From Halisarca cf. caerulea (Eukaryota; Porifera; Demospongiae; Chondrillida; Halisarcidae): a stretch of 64,000 nucleotides of DNA. Of this stretch, positions 1-13,741 are shown piece after piece. The stretch is from positions 7,023,359 to 7,087,358 of the forward strand of contig CAUJGJ010000242.1 of assembly GCA_963170055.1 (NCBI GenBank). The letters are read 5' to 3'. The notes under the pieces are model-generated. The model searched no databases, was not told the DNA's origin, and worked only from the letters and a program-made list of their open reading frames with translations. Every line of letters begins with the position of its first letter. Position 1 is the first letter of the stretch. The position numbers and the translations under genes are program-made.

Positions 1-171
1 TCAATAAAACAGATATAGTTCATTTACCTGGGACTGGCCAATCCTTCTTTGTTGCCAGAATCACTGTAACTGGTGGAATTCACAAGCTGCTGTCAAAAAG
101 AGAGAGATTTGGAGTAGTGGCTTATGGTTTTGGTCCATCTACTGGATACGCATACAGCGATTATGTCCAAG
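1..171 (+). CDS. IgGFc-binding-domain protein, partial exon
   Basis: The window opens inside an exon. Read from base 3, it encodes about 56 residues with no stop and ends at a clean donor (gtgagt from 172). The stretch holds a hydrophobic beta-strand run, then TGGIHKL, RFGVVAYGFG and STGYAYSDY. This order matches the end of the IgGFc-binding protein N-terminal domain, where a 'G-x-H' strand is followed by 'FG-x-x-x-YGFG-x-x-x-x-YGYP'. Family members are secreted or surface mucin-like proteins, but nothing here shows the rest of the architecture. No following exon was recognised before the minus-strand gene at 2471, so the next exon must be missed, or 171 lies close to the last recognisable exon. 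The family call rests on one exon. Confidence 0.6.
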
Positions 172-1230
172 GTGAGTACACTTTGAATGCTATTATGATA
201 CCATACACAACATACATACAGTAATATATAGGCCTAACAATGATGTTCTCTGCATGAGATTAGCCTTATTGTACATACAGTACAGTATATATTGATTTAA
301 CCGCACCTGTACACACACAAAGTGATTTAAGCGTGCATGCATGGAGTCATGTAATGATAGACACAAATGAATAAATGCATGTACATGCACACATACAGGC
401 ACATTCACACACACAAACACACAGATATGAGTGTTGATGTATAAGCAGCTACATCAGCATGCCATAGATACGTCTGTATATTAGGGTATAAATTGGGGTA
501 ACTAGGAGCAGACAAGTAAAAGCAGTGTCAATAGTAAGCTATAGGAATATTCTGTTCAGTAATGTCTCTGCATGTGAATTGGGCCTTTTCAGCAGTGGCA
601 AGTATTGTGGTTGGGTAATTTAATCAAAGCAAAAGTAGTAGGCCCTGTTCCAAGCTACTCACACGTTCCACTTTATCCTACTCTATACCTCTGAATTTCA
701 TAATTCTGAGTAAAGCTATTTTATGTGTATAATCCTTCTTTATATAATATTCTACAATATTCTGATTTATGTATGTTTATCATTAGCTCTTCCCTGTCGT
801 GTGTAAAGAAGAAACATTCTAATACTATAGCATAGGAAGAAATTGTAATTAATGATAGCATAAAATGTTAGCATTACGTAGTATATATATTAGCTTTTTC
901 TTCTCTATAATACTAGTATATTATACTATAAGTGTGTACTGTGATTATGGGTGTATTGCAATATTTGATAACTATCATTATTGACCCTGTTACACACATC
1001 ATGCATGTCTGTGTGGATGATGAATGTACACCAAATCATAAAGTGTACATTGGGAACTAATATAAACCTGATTAGTAGGTAAATTAACATTGATACTAAT
1101 TATATAATGTATAAAATCAATGGTTTCTTATTCTAATTATAACGATGCTATTTAGGCTCCTTGTACACTGATCTTCATGCATCTATAATCTCCTCAGGAT
1201 ATTGTGCATGATGGAATATTGTATAATATA

Positions 1231-1275
1231 CACACATGTACACACGTGCGCGCACACACACACACGCGCGCACAT

Positions 1276-1354
<79 letters not shown>
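1231..1354. repeat. (CA)n microsatellite
   Basis: Almost pure CA dinucleotide array. The 5' part (about 1231-1275) is interrupted by CG-containing variants (acacgtgcgcgcacac), and roughly 80 bp of uninterrupted CA follow. It creates long false His-Thr and Cys-Val frames on both strands. Confidence 0.98.
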
Positions 1355-1356
<2 letters not shown>

Positions 1357-1629
1357 TATATCAGTCACTGTGGTAATAGACAAAACTATATTATGTAATC
1401 ACTAAAGTGTCAGTTCCAGGATTTTACAAAGGCCAGGCTGGCCGGCCAGGGAAGGGCATTGCACTTCAAGAATTGCTATAATATTATAATTCAATATTGC
1501 CTATAGTGTTAGATATACAGTTATACCTTGAAAATACAGAATGCGGGCATGTACTTATATTATGTTTTATGATGGTGTGCACTAGCTCAGACTGTGTAGA
1601 ATAAAATAATATTGTAACTAGCTAGTTTC

Positions 1630-1785
1630 AGCAGATCAATAAGCGATTTTCATTGCTCCTCAGTACAGCCTATCCCCTGGCTGCAGAGGATGTCACCCAG
1701 TGCTACTGATGAAGGGTGGTATTCCCGAAAAGGCCTTATAGCACACTGGTGAAAGATCATGTGAGGATTTGACCTTTTTCTGTTA
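1630..1785 (+). repeat. dispersed repeat, copy 1
   Basis: This segment is closely similar, in inverted orientation, to about 28220-28400. Shared landmarks include gaggatgtcacccagtgct, actgatgaaggg and aggccttatagcacactggt, in the same order. The second copy has an extra stretch in the middle. It is an old member of an interspersed family and shows no coding potential. Confidence 0.85.
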
Positions 1786-2470
1786 TTATTCCAATGCATT
1801 GGTGCTGGAACCAGGGGAGTAGTATGGGGCCGAGCACATGTGCATGTTGTAGTATGCACAGCCATATATTTTTATGCAGGAAGTATATAAAATCATACAT
1901 TTGGCTATATTGGCTGTATAGCCACAATAATATACTATTAATAACAGGGTACCAGATAGCTAGTCTGCACAATGTCATTATACAGAATTTTTGTAATACA
2001 GGTGCATGCGTGGCCCCTTCCTATGGCCTCATACACCGTCATAACATGTGCATAATTAATATGAATAATATAGTATGTACATGCACGCTATAGACGCATG
2101 CAGTACATGCACAATCAGCCCTCAAGTGCAGCCTTAAGTCTTGTAGCTGAATATTATTGAGTGATCTGATGTAAATTATAGAATATACATCATGCACAAT
2201 CTACCTGTGCACAACTTTTCACCTTCAATTAATCATTAGAAGTACAATAAATTAATCCTTGGAAATACAATAATATCATACGTGCATATATATTTCTAAA
2301 AATCTTGAATCCATATAAGACTATTATAATATTACATAAATACATAAGGAATATCTGACCCTGGACCAGAAATAAATAAATATAAGGTCTTATGATGATA
2401 ATGCTAATGTATGAACAATACCTAAATAAAGGACTATAGTGTCCACCCATGCACACGCTGTGTGGTCCAC

Positions 2471-5400
2471 CTAGAGAGCCTTCTTTGTCAGCGGTGTATA
2501 TCCTCCTCTGAAGTATTTTTTGTACAGGAGAACCATTAATTCAAATCCTATCACAATGACAAACTCCGGGCGTAGAAGATTCACTTTAGCAATACGACCT
2601 GTCATGATCTCTCCCCAGCGTGCTAGAAATTTCTCCCCCTTTCTAATGATAGCAGCAGTGGCTGCATCAAGGAGAATTGGGTGCCGGTAGAGGAGCTGAA
2701 CAAATAAGTAAGACCTGAATAGGAACGAAAGTAAAGGATTTGATCTTGAACCAATACAACAAAAACAACACACTCATACATAAAACTCATTCTTAATTGA
2801 GTTATACTGTAAGTGTCATATATAGCACATAGAACGTATCTCTTCTCCTGGTATGGAGAAGGAATGACTGATTATACAGGACCTGATTAGAACGTAAAAC
2901 AGGGATCTAACTTGCCATGGATATACAATTGGATAGACATGCGTAGGACTTGATGGGCATAAGGAAGGACACGCATAAGGCTATTTAGATGGGCATAGGT
3001 CTGTAAGATTGAACCAAAAGAAAGCCAATCTTCATCATCAGCATAAGAAATAAGCATAGCCAGAAAAGAAAGGTAGTATTTCATGGACCTGTTTATTGCT
3101 GATTTCCTCCTTAAACCCAATTTTAGATTTCAAATCAATTAATTTTCTCAATAAAGCCCATTCCGGGAACAAATTAGATGCTATGTACATATAAAGGTTT
3201 AGGACATACAGTAGACTAGAACTGCATGACATTTATAATACAACAGCATATGCATTTATTACTGTTAACCACTTTGGGAGCCAATAAAAACAAGTATACT
3301 TAAAGGTTGCATACTGTAAAAGGTGTGCAATTGCCACAAAAGATAGTGTAGAAACGGCATTGCCAGTATAGGTGGCAGGCCAAATTATATAGATACACAT
3401 AGCTGTAGAAGTGCATATTAAGTCAAAGGGCTGGTATAATACTGGGCTATGGAGAAAGGCTTTCTCTTTTGAAACTGCCTTCTTCAGGGGTATGACATCT
3501 ATACCACCAACAAAGGTGCTACATAGGAACAGCTGCACAAACATTTGGTGCAAGTGCAACAACCCATTGACAAATAAAAACAGTTGCCCATTTAGCAGAC
3601 TGCCATACTTCTCCCTATGAGCAAGTGGATCTACATTGAGATGGAGTGCACCTGGGAATGGAATTTATGCAGTTTTGATCAATTCTGAGTGTTCACCATT
3701 TAAAGTCATGTCCCCAGGCCTTCAACCATCTGTTCTGGTACTCTTTCATAACTTCTTTGTCAAAGTTGCCAACATCAAATGCCTCACACAAGAACTTGGC
3801 TGCTATGCGACCACTATCCATGGCAGTGTGGATGCCTTCTCCTGTCATTGGGTCAACAAACCCAGCTGCATCTCCAATTACAAGAATGTGATTGCCATAG
3901 GTGCACTTCTCTCCGCCATAACGATAAGGAGCAACCCGCATTCTTTCAATATCAGCATTCGTCCCAACAGCCCGGCTGATGTTTGGGTCATCACGGAGGA
4001 GATAGTGGTGCCAGTAGGACAAGTCATTATTGGTAAGCTGAGGGTTCCCAGGAATGATGTAACAGCAATAGTTCAACTCATCATTGGGGTGACGAAACAG
4101 CACACCATAGCCTGCATAGGACAGAAAGGCACAAGCTACTTGTCTGCATGAGCACAGTGTGCTGATAAAACCACATGAGCAACTTGGATTGCAAGGGTTT
4201 CTTGTTGGCAACATTATCACATTGCAGCTGATATTACATTGCTGTCAATTATTGTTTTCTTGTATCACAACTGCTTGTTCGTGTATTAACAGATGATGTC
4301 AGAATATTGTTACAGGTTGTGCCACATGCTACAAAATGGCTATCTAATTTAACCCGGGCTGCAAAAACATACCAAAACCCTTCTTTGTTAGGAAGAAACA
4401 TTTGAAAAATAATATTCCAGCAACCATTTCACAGTACAGTATATTTGCAGGTGATTACAAGTACCTAGCATGATTAATCAACAATTTTATGCACATGTAT
4501 TCACCAAAGCATATTCATTTTCTGCATGGTTTCACACCTACTATTCCATATCAACAACACTAACTTTCCTGAATGCAGGAATTCACATGATGATGCCATG
4601 TTTACAGGTATATGCCACTTGGCAGATAGGATTCATGCACAAACAAATACAGTACAAACATGATGCATAAGTAATTTTCTGTTGCTATATATTACAAACG
4701 ACTATTGGCTACTAACAATGAAACACTTCAAGCAATATATACTACTCAATGTACTACAATTCCAAATCTCTACACATGTCCATGCAAATTTGCTCATAAG
4801 TTTCTGATTAGCAAAGTACCAACAGTAGCATGCTTGCTGACGATAAGACAGAAGGAAACTACGGCAATCCGGCAGATGGTATTGGGGAGAAAAATATTTG
4901 GCAATTTGAACACAATTAAATGTGTAAACTTTTCATATTCTCTGTAGGGCTGTTCATACTGTGATCATATCAAGAATGCTGCTCTGCTGCCATTACAAAA
5001 CATCAATAACCTGTCAACTTTAAACCCTTGCCAAAGGTTCCCACTATACATATACAAGGAAAAGTGTTCAGTACCACTTTATACCTACACAACGTCAGTA
5101 TGTGGCACTACACAAACCTGGGAGGAGATCAGAGCGATAGAACATGACACCATCAGCTTTGAACTTGTGGGTTCCTCCCTTAATGTAGGCCCTTGAGCAT
5201 ACTCCTTTGGGAGGATCCTTCACCAGCCCCAGTTTGATAGCAAGTTTGGAAGTCGAACCATCTGCAGCCAGCAATACACGTCCCTTGTACTTCACCTCAC
5301 TCTCCTCCACAGTTACAGTCCACAAACCAGTAGATTCATCAAACGAAGCATCAGACACTGTGTTCTCCTCTTTAAGAGTGGCTCCAACACTGCATGGTAA

Positions 5401-8400
5401 GTCATGCAAAGATATAATACACATTCCACAGAAAATGGAGTTCAAAAAATTAACAGTGTACATATTCCAATCAGTAAGCAAAACAGTACAGTTCATACAT
5501 AAGGTAACACTAACTGGAAAAAGTTAGCAAAATTTTGGCCTTTTATCCGAAAAATTCAATCCACTAACTGCCAAATGTGCGTGAAAGAGATAACCTCTAA
5601 CCGATAAAGGCTAACACTTTTCAGCGAGTGGGTATTATCTTTTCTCAGTTGTCAAGTTAACCAAAATGTTGCAAGAATTAGTTTGGGGGCCAGTTGAACC
5701 AACGTGCACTCTTTGTTGTTGTATCTTGATGTTCTGTTATCAAAGCATCAATCAGATCTCCATCGTCAGCGTTTCCAAACCTCGAGGTCTCCCTTCTACT
5801 GAAATAACGCCCACGTCTCTAGCAATTACATAATCACTCAAGTCACATGTGCATAAATTAACATCATTGTCAGTTTTCGGAAAATCACTAGTGGGTAAAA
5901 GTTAACTGATTTATCCGCTAGCTTACGGGTAAAGTTTAACACTTGCTTCATTATCTGAAAATGGATAGCCGAGAATGGCGTTATCTTATTTATGTACTGT
6001 ACTCTACTACCACAGTAAGGAGCAGTAAACGTTAATGTAGCTGAAATCATTAGACATGATAAAACTCTTAGTTGCCTATAATAATTTGTTTTTGGTTTGA
6101 TCTTTAATTGCATAATATCTAATAAGATGCAATGTACTGTTCATAATGGCATTGCTCGAGCGCATATGGATTGGAATGTTTTTCGTGGCATGATAAGTAA
6201 ATATCAAGCAGCTTTAGATTCATTGAATGCACAATTACTACTACTAAAGCAGTTTCATGGTCATTGGATGTACGTAATCAGAACAATTGATAAATCTATG
6301 TCAATGCTATACAACACTAAAAGTATCTTGCAACCAGGGTCGATTTTGAAATCATGTGACTTCACTTATTACCCTCTCTTTAAATGTACCCAGACTTTGA
6401 CAAATCAATACAATATAGGATACTTCATACTTCACAGAACCATCAAAGGCTGCACAAACATGAGTGTGACTGTATGCTGAAATATATACACTACCCTGTC
6501 TACTACTGTCTACTTCCTACATTTTAGCTACCTACATGGTTTACCAGGAAAATCGTTTGAAATAGCATACTCTAAACATTACATAAATCCTCACAACTGT
6601 GAACACCTTGGCACGAGTGGCATACTAGATCATCAGCAAATTCTGCAAGATTCATACATACAATCATGTCAGAGGGAGGAGCTCACACATGTGACTATGT
6701 ACATATATCTTAGTATTGTGGATAATTTAGATACATCCAAACATACAATATTATGTACATCAGAGTAAGGTACATACATCATGCATCCAGCATGACATAA
6801 AAATGATGACAGCAAACACATACACATCTGTATTAGACTGAATTGGATTTAGGATTGGGAGGTGGGAGGGGCATTGATCTAGTGTCAAGAACATTTTTGA
6901 CCACCTTGGTTCATCTCTCTCACCTACAGCATGCATGAACCCAGTCTTTCCATGGTAAATCACCCCCCACTCCCCACCCCCACTCTCCCTATCTCCTTAT
7001 TCACTAATGCCAAATTCCACCACCTTTCAAGAAGTTTACAAGACTTGGTGTAGAACTGCTTGAAAATGTACTAATTCACATTATTGTCATAATATTATTT
7101 TCTGTGCAATGACACCAGATCCTGCCATTACAGACCATGTAACAAATATAGATCAAAGTTATTGATGGCTTGACTGTGAGAGGCAACAACAAGGGCTCTA
7201 TGAGTGGATTATATAAGAAAGATAACATCTTTTTCCTTTGAGAAGAGCATGAGTATAATACATATATGATGATTCGTCTGAACCTCCCTGTCACCTGTTG
7301 CAAATTGTTTCTGCAGGAAATACTACAATGTGGTTGGTGTACCTCAGGTGTTAAAATATGTTTGGCTTTCTTCGTAAGAAATATTATACTTTTAGGAAGA
7401 GATCATAATATGTGGACAACTCCCGCTTCCTCATGACACTTACTGTGCATGACCATGAAAAGGAGGAAAAGGCTACATCGGTCTGTGTGTGGCAGACACT
7501 GATCATTTACACACAACTACCGTTCTATTCTGTCAGATCCTGTACCTGAATTAAGAGGGGTTGTGACAAAAAAATAATCACTTTTTCATCAGTCAAGTGT
7601 CTGTGAGTATGCATTCATGTGTGGGCTTCAATGAAGGCATGCTCTAGCTCGAAAATGCATAAACGGCACTAGTACCTTGCTACCTACATTTCATACTCTG
7701 TATGTACACAGAAATCCAGGTGAGTTTGTATATGTGTCTGCTGTGTGTAACACTAGTGCTGACTTGGGTCTAACATGCTAGCAACCACCACATAGCGAGG
7801 GAGAAGAGAGGAGAAAGTGTTGTGAATAGGAAGACCCTGCAGTGTGTCCCCTGAGTACAATGTAAGGAGGACAATATAACCAGAACAAGGGGCAATAATT
7901 TTTGCAGGCAATGTGAAGGACGGGAGGAGAGGGTTAATAGGTAACATACCCCAATGCAATTAGAACAAGTGCAACCATGTTATTCAAACAGTCTTTTTGG
8001 TACTCGAAAATTTTGCTCCATCTGTCCTTGCCAACATTACCTACATACTCTACTCATAAACCTGTCACAAAGTCTGTTCCTTCTCAAAATCTTTTCCCTT
8101 TCAAAATCCGTTCCCCTTGGGTGTTCATCAATAGTAAACTCTTATCCACCCCTAACCCTGACACCTTGATGATTAAGGTTTGTATTTCAGAAGCACCCAC
8201 TGCAGGAGAATTTTGCAATGAAACCACCATACAACTGCCCATTAAGAAGAAATGGCACAGCACGTAGAAGGATATATTGACATATTGAAGGATAAGACAT
8301 GCGAGAGTCAGAAACGAGGAGTAGTCACAACAGGTGGTGCGTTTGCAAAATAGAACTCTACTGGCAACAGAGAGGGAGAGTATCTGCAGGAAAGAAGTAT

Positions 8401-11400
8401 GAGAGATTGTCTCAAAATGCAGCTTTATGGGTGCTTTAAAATTCAATAATGTGTGCCTGGATCTCAAAGTACTGCAAACAATAGCCCTTGTAGCTACGCA
8501 GCTGGCTGTGCATTTGAGGACTTCGAAGTGCTAGTTGCACAATGGATGATATGACTTGCGGCATATCACCAATTTACATGGTGGATACACACGCGACTTA
8601 GTTTCTTACCTGAGTACTAGTTTTAAAATGTACTCTATACAGCCTCCATGTGAAAAGGCTGAGATCACATTTTCAAACCTTGCTGTCAATTTTACAACTG
8701 AAAGTCATGCAATACGAGATCATTTTGCGATATATTTTTGTTTACTGATTAAGTACTGCATCATCTATGTGGAACTTGCATTGGTGAATTAGACTACTCC
8801 TTTTGCCAAATAGATATTAACCAAACTATCATACCGGTGATGTACATACCGTATATTCTCTAAAAATTTGTCACACCTAGTTTCACAAAAAATTCATCTG
8901 ATGCTGAAATTTAGAGATGTTTTCCCACCTGTGAGAAAGGCTGACGAAACCTTAGTTGAGCTACGGATACTTAGAGATCTGACGAAATTGTAGAGTTCGG
9001 CTATTATATGTACCTATAATGATTAAATAACCCTAAAAAGTAGTGAAAAGAACGCTAAAGGACTTCACTTAGCTCTTTGGTGTACGGTTGGCAATTTGGA
9101 GGGGATAGCTCGTGGCGTAGCTGCCATTTTTTTCACCCGCACTCAATGATAGGCCTATACTTGCTGAGCGAAAACAGCGAATACTCCATTCAAAGCACAG
9201 GAAGAAGAACCATTGTAAGAATCACAAAACTTAAATTCATTCCTACAGTTAATCTTAGGCTGAAAAATTGGACGATGAAATATTGGAGAACATGACGAAG
9301 TTTTAGAAAATGGCTATTTCATCAAATTTTAGATATTTTCGACACAAAACTATGGGTGACGAAATTATGGAGTGCCGAATTTTTAGAGAATATACAGTAA
9401 CACAACAATGGTGTCAGATGTGAAAATGGATTCCAAACCTATAGATTTAGAGAGCTTACAAACAACGCAGCATTTTTGGTTTTAATAGGCTACATTGATA
9501 GGTTTCAGTATCAGCACTTTCATTTGGACCACACTTGTATTTTGGTGGCAGTGCCCCCTATAAGTTTCTATATAATATAATATACTTCATGAAGATACTC
9601 CTTTCCTGACTAGATATCTCCATTGCAGAATAACAAGCTGATATGTTAGCAATGTTACGCATCATAACATTCTAATTTGTACCAAAACACACTAGTATAA
9701 CTGTATACTTCTATTGCTGGCACAATGCCTACAAAATCATTCGTACTGAGAAACCTACCTTAAAGATCATCTGTTTAGAGGGGCCACATGTCTGTAGAGA
9801 CCAGTGTAAGATGGTCCATGAATACCTTTAGCATTACTATATATTGCATCTCTACTAAAAGCCACTTTATAGCTAGAGACCACAATCACTTGACCCTTGA
9901 ATGAGGGTTGGGTGAGTGAGGTTCAATGTACACATTCACTTGCTATTGAAATTACCATTGTAAAACTCCACATGCATGTATGGAAGAATAGCGAGACTAA
10001 ACTATAGTCATTGTTTAGTGTAATATTGATAACTGATAAAATCTAATAGCAGGAGATACTGGTATAATCTGATTGCAACTATGGTTATATATATATATAT
10101 ATATCAAAAACTACTATGGGTTAAACATCATGGAAATGGCTGTTTAATCAAGGCCGTTGAAAAGATCACACAGCCTGAATTGAATGTATCTTCTAGTTAT
10201 CCCATTTCTAATCTTCATTGGATAAAAATATGTTAATAATTTAAAAGTTAAAAAAGCTAAACTCACCCAATTGCTGCCTTCACGATAGAATAATCTAGTA
10301 TGATCCTCTTGATGGCTACAGCACCGGGAATCTCTCCAAGCTGTTCGTGGCTGTGTCCAATGTAGCTGAGACCACCTGGACTGACCAGGCCTCCATAATC
10401 AGCCTAAGATTGCATACAAACTATCATGAATACCGTGGTTGTAGACAACTTGTGAATGCTATGCTACAAAGGCACAGTTTTGTAAGCAATGTGCACATGC
10501 TGAAAAATTCCTTGCAATGTTTACATTTGACACCATGTCATCAACTACTGAAGCAGAAACAAAACCACATAACACAGTATTGTGAGCCTTGCGAAATGTA
10601 GTGAGTTACTGATATCAGATGACAAGGCACATTGACTAACTTCAAAGCATCAATAGTACACTATGTAACTCATTCACGCCAGTAAGGTGGTCAATGTGTC
10701 ATGTTTCATAAGAACACGTCATGTAAACCACACATTCCAGTTCCAGGAATACTGTACATGCATGTAGACTTCAAATAACATCAAGAATAATGGAACAATT
10801 GGATGTATTGCTGGTACCCTATAGAAACATTCCACATTGGTTAACAACAGTGAAAGATCTATGGCAATACTATTCCTGCCCACCAACCCACCCCCTTGAA
10901 CTCCATAACTTAGACCCTGATTTGCCTCCTGTCTTGGCAATTTCCATGTAACCAAAAGGATACAAAATACTGTGAGGCAACCTAATATAAAGCTTACACT
11001 CTGAGGCTTTGAATAGGCATGTCTGAACATAAGATACCCCCACCCACTCACCCCCCCCCCCCCATCCCAACTACAGTTCATCCCCCTAGCCACAAATTCC
11101 TATAATACCATGCAGCTTTGATGTAATAATAACTTTCAGGAATATGCATAATTATGATGATTGGGAATTTTTGTGCATCTACATATTACATCAAGTTACA
11201 GTGCATCCTCTTAGAATGGGTCAGCTACTACTGTGCATGTATATTTTGGCAAGGCTACATATGAAAATGCATTTACCACATGTGCTTTGTTCTGACGAAT
11301 CAGTTCGCCATAAATGCCCATTTCCATCAAAATTTCCACTGCAGTTTTCACGCAGGCGTCTCCACAAATCTTGTCCCTGGGAAATTTCTTTTTCTCCAGC

Positions 11401-11752
11401 AAAAGAACTTTCCTTCCTGCTTTGGCGAGGTAAAAGGCAGCGGTGGAACCTGAGGGTCCTGCTCCAACGATCACAACATCGTAGAAATCTGAATTCTACA
11501 ACAAGACATGATGAAGAGTAAGCCCATAGAACTAATACTAGTATACACTGACTTTTCCAAAGATAACCATACCTACACACCTTACAACAGGGTAACTACA
11601 AGTCTGCAACTTACGTCTGTACTGCCGCCAAATTTTCTAGGAAATTGCTTCAGATCTATTGTCTCGGTAACAGGATTCAAAGTTCTACGATACCACTGAT
11701 ACAAGTAGAAAAGCACAGCAAACACAATAGCGAGAAAGATATACAGAATCAT
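2471..11752 (-). CDS. Geranylgeranyl-reductase-family FAD oxidoreductase
   Basis: Seven exons on the minus strand: 11615-11752, 11277-11495, 10267-10403, 5118-5389, 3697-4111, 2912-3088, 2471-2714. Phases join cleanly to give 533 aa. Residues 1-20 are a hydrophobic membrane anchor. The FAD fold follows: GAGPSG at 57-62, the acidic ribose-binding E80, a KICGDA motif around 88-93 (the conserved Cys-Gly of geranylgeranyl reductases), AADGSTS near 206 and GDAAG...GEG at 335-348. The C-terminal part (WGEIMTGR and a hydrophobic run) also fits the family. Known members saturate double bonds of geranylgeranyl chains (plant and bacterial ChlP/BchP, archaeal lipid reductases); the animal substrate is unknown to me. 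Introns rule out bacterial contamination. The intron 6 donor (gttaga) is weak but is the only choice that keeps phase. The 4.9-kb intron 3 holds a MITE. Confidence 0.85.
8847..9399. mobile_element. MITE, TA-CTGT end type
   Basis: Non-coding element of about 550 bp with matching inverted ends. The left end is taccgtatattctctaaaaa, and the right end reads, in reverse complement, tactgtatattctctaaaaa. It lies in intron 3 of the reductase gene. The interior repeats 'gacgaaat...tagag' motifs and has no transposase frame. Confidence 0.85.
11046..11063. repeat. poly-C run
   Basis: Homopolymer C tract inside intron 2 of the reductase gene. It generates glycine-rich false frames on the minus strand and is likely prone to assembly length error. 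Confidence 0.9.
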
Positions 11753-11946
11753 TGTGTATCTTTTTATCTAAAGAGGGTAACTGTGATCGCGATCGCTTGC
11801 CGCCAGACTCAAAACTAAAGTGACCTCTACGGACACGTCATTCCCTTAACGGCAGCAATGCAGATCGAGTCGATGTCTCGCGTTTAGATCACCTCACTTT
11901 GGCAGCCACGCCTCTGGCCGACCACACCTCTCATTATTGTAGTATA

Positions 11947-12379
11947 TACAGTGGACTCCACTTATATATTATAAAGAACCCCGTTATAAAGAACTTCTGC
12001 TTATAAAGAACAATTTGCCAAGTCCATGTTTGTGTGCATAAAATACTTTTCCTCAGTTACAGCAAACAAACTCCTGTAACTCTGTTATATACAATTTGTC
12101 ACTGCTGCCGGTGACTTTCAAATGAAGTTTGATATTTCACAGGGTGGCCAGGGTAGCCAAGAAGGCATACAACAAAATAGAATTTGATCATCATTGTGAA
12201 TTATAGCACATTGTCAATATGCTTAGTACATATTAAGTAATAATTATTATAGTAAGTAGCAATACTAACAAAGACTCTGCTATACATAAACATACACTTC
12301 TGTAATTTTAGAAAGAACTTCTGTTATAAAGAATGAATTCTTGTAGATTTCATGGTTCTTTATATTAGGAGTCGACGTA
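11947..12379. mobile_element. MITE, TA-CAGT end type
   Basis: The left end starts tacagtggactcc and runs into 'ttataaagaacc'. The right end, in reverse complement, reads cgactcctaatataaagaac. The motif 'ttataaagaact' recurs inside. About 430 bp, non-coding; the right terminus is eroded. Confidence 0.7.
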
Positions 12380-13741
12380 CTTTATAACATACTATATTGC
12401 TATGCAACCTATTATAGTCTTCATTAAGTTCATGCATGGGTTTGCAAAAACCATTGTCAATCGATCACACCAAGCTTGTGGCTCTATTGGTATAGAATCA
12501 ATGTGTGTTCATTGTGATCTTGGGTGATGCCTGTAGTCATCAGTGGGAGCCCAAATCATTCATGTATTTGCTGCAGTGCATGGCTCCCATGACAATTCAA
12601 GTTAAAATCAAATGACTGAAATCTATGGGCTTGATCTAGATGAGGATACTTTGGGTTTTCTCCCTCTATACGCCATGCTGCATGCAAAATAGGGTAGTAG
12701 GAGAAAGTACCTCCTGTGTCTTGTGTAGCCCTAGATCTTTGCCTGTGAGATTCACAAAATGTGTCCACACATGCGCATGCGATATCCCATATCAAAAATC
12801 TGCACTCAGACCATCATGGTGGTGCCGTCTGTCTGCTGAGAATATTTGCAGGGGACAATCATGGTGTTAAATGACAAAAAGAAACAGAATGATAATATAC
12901 ATGAAACAGAGATATGATAATAATAAAATTAAAATAACTATTTTAATGCAAAACACATAGAGAAAGTATTATACACTGATTACATGCGCGCAGGACATAG
13001 TCGACTCATGATCTACAGGATTGTTTGGGAGAGTTCCCATGCAACACTGAAATTAAATTGCCAACCTGAATAATAAGCAAGCTGCTATACTACCATCTAG
13101 TATTAGTGGGGATTTGCTTTGTAGATCTAGGAACCCATTTACCGGGTGCATGCATGATACAACCGCAAATTACTCTAACCTTCATTTTCCATGTTTTGTG
13201 CTGTTTTGTATTATGTATGTGGTATGCACTTGTCTTCAGTCCCTTTCTTTATTAATTGCATTATACACTAATGCAATTTTATTTTGCCTTTTTTCGCAAG
13301 AGGGAAATATAGTGTATTGTGTATACTAGTTTGGTTAAGTATACAATGTATCAGTTAGATGTAGTGCATTATGCAATAATTATTACTGTGTATACTACAG
13401 GTTATTGTAATAGTCAGTATATATATTGTAAAACTCGTTCCTATCATTGTAATACACGTATTATTACATGACGATGATATTGATGATGATAATGATGATG
13501 ATGAGCATTAAGAAAATAATACTATACTAATAATACTTTGTGGTAGACTGCAGTCACTTTTACCTTTCATGTCTGCACAGTGTCTAGGTCTCACAGTGAG
13601 CAGCAGTTGGTAATTCAGTTTGTCAACTCATGCAAGTGACATGTACAGTGTTTGCATGATAGTTCTACTGGAACAACCTTCCTTCATGATAAATCTTACA
13701 ACTTGACATTTTGTTTTTGTGTTAGATACTTTAGTTGTTCT

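Larger units (their letters stand above)
172..2470. other. intron/3' region without a recognised exon
   Basis: AT-rich sequence downstream of the first exon. It contains a (CA)n microsatellite and one copy of a dispersed repeat, both listed separately. Open frames here are short, and several are artefacts of the CA repeat. I see no exon that continues the IgGFc-binding frame, and no RNA gene. Confidence 0.5.

Noticed and set aside
3233..3562. 109-codon minus-strand frame
   Set aside because: It lies in the intron between reductase exons 5 and 6. Using it would break phase with the conserved C-terminal exon.
3636..4151. 171-codon plus-strand frame
   Set aside because: It lies antisense to exon 5 of the reductase, whose FAD motifs and splicing are convincing. 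The plus-strand frame has no family features.
5520..5960. Possible large palindromic element in reductase intron 3
   Set aside because: Some mirrored motifs (gataaaggctaacactttt against ggataaatcagttaac) are seen, but no convincing termini could be defined.
6097..6480. 127-codon plus-strand frame
   Set aside because: Inside reductase intron 3, with no recognisable domain, splice context or composition bias. Probably chance.
8084..8467. 127-codon minus-strand frame
   Set aside because: Intronic, no motif, and not needed to join flanking reductase exons.
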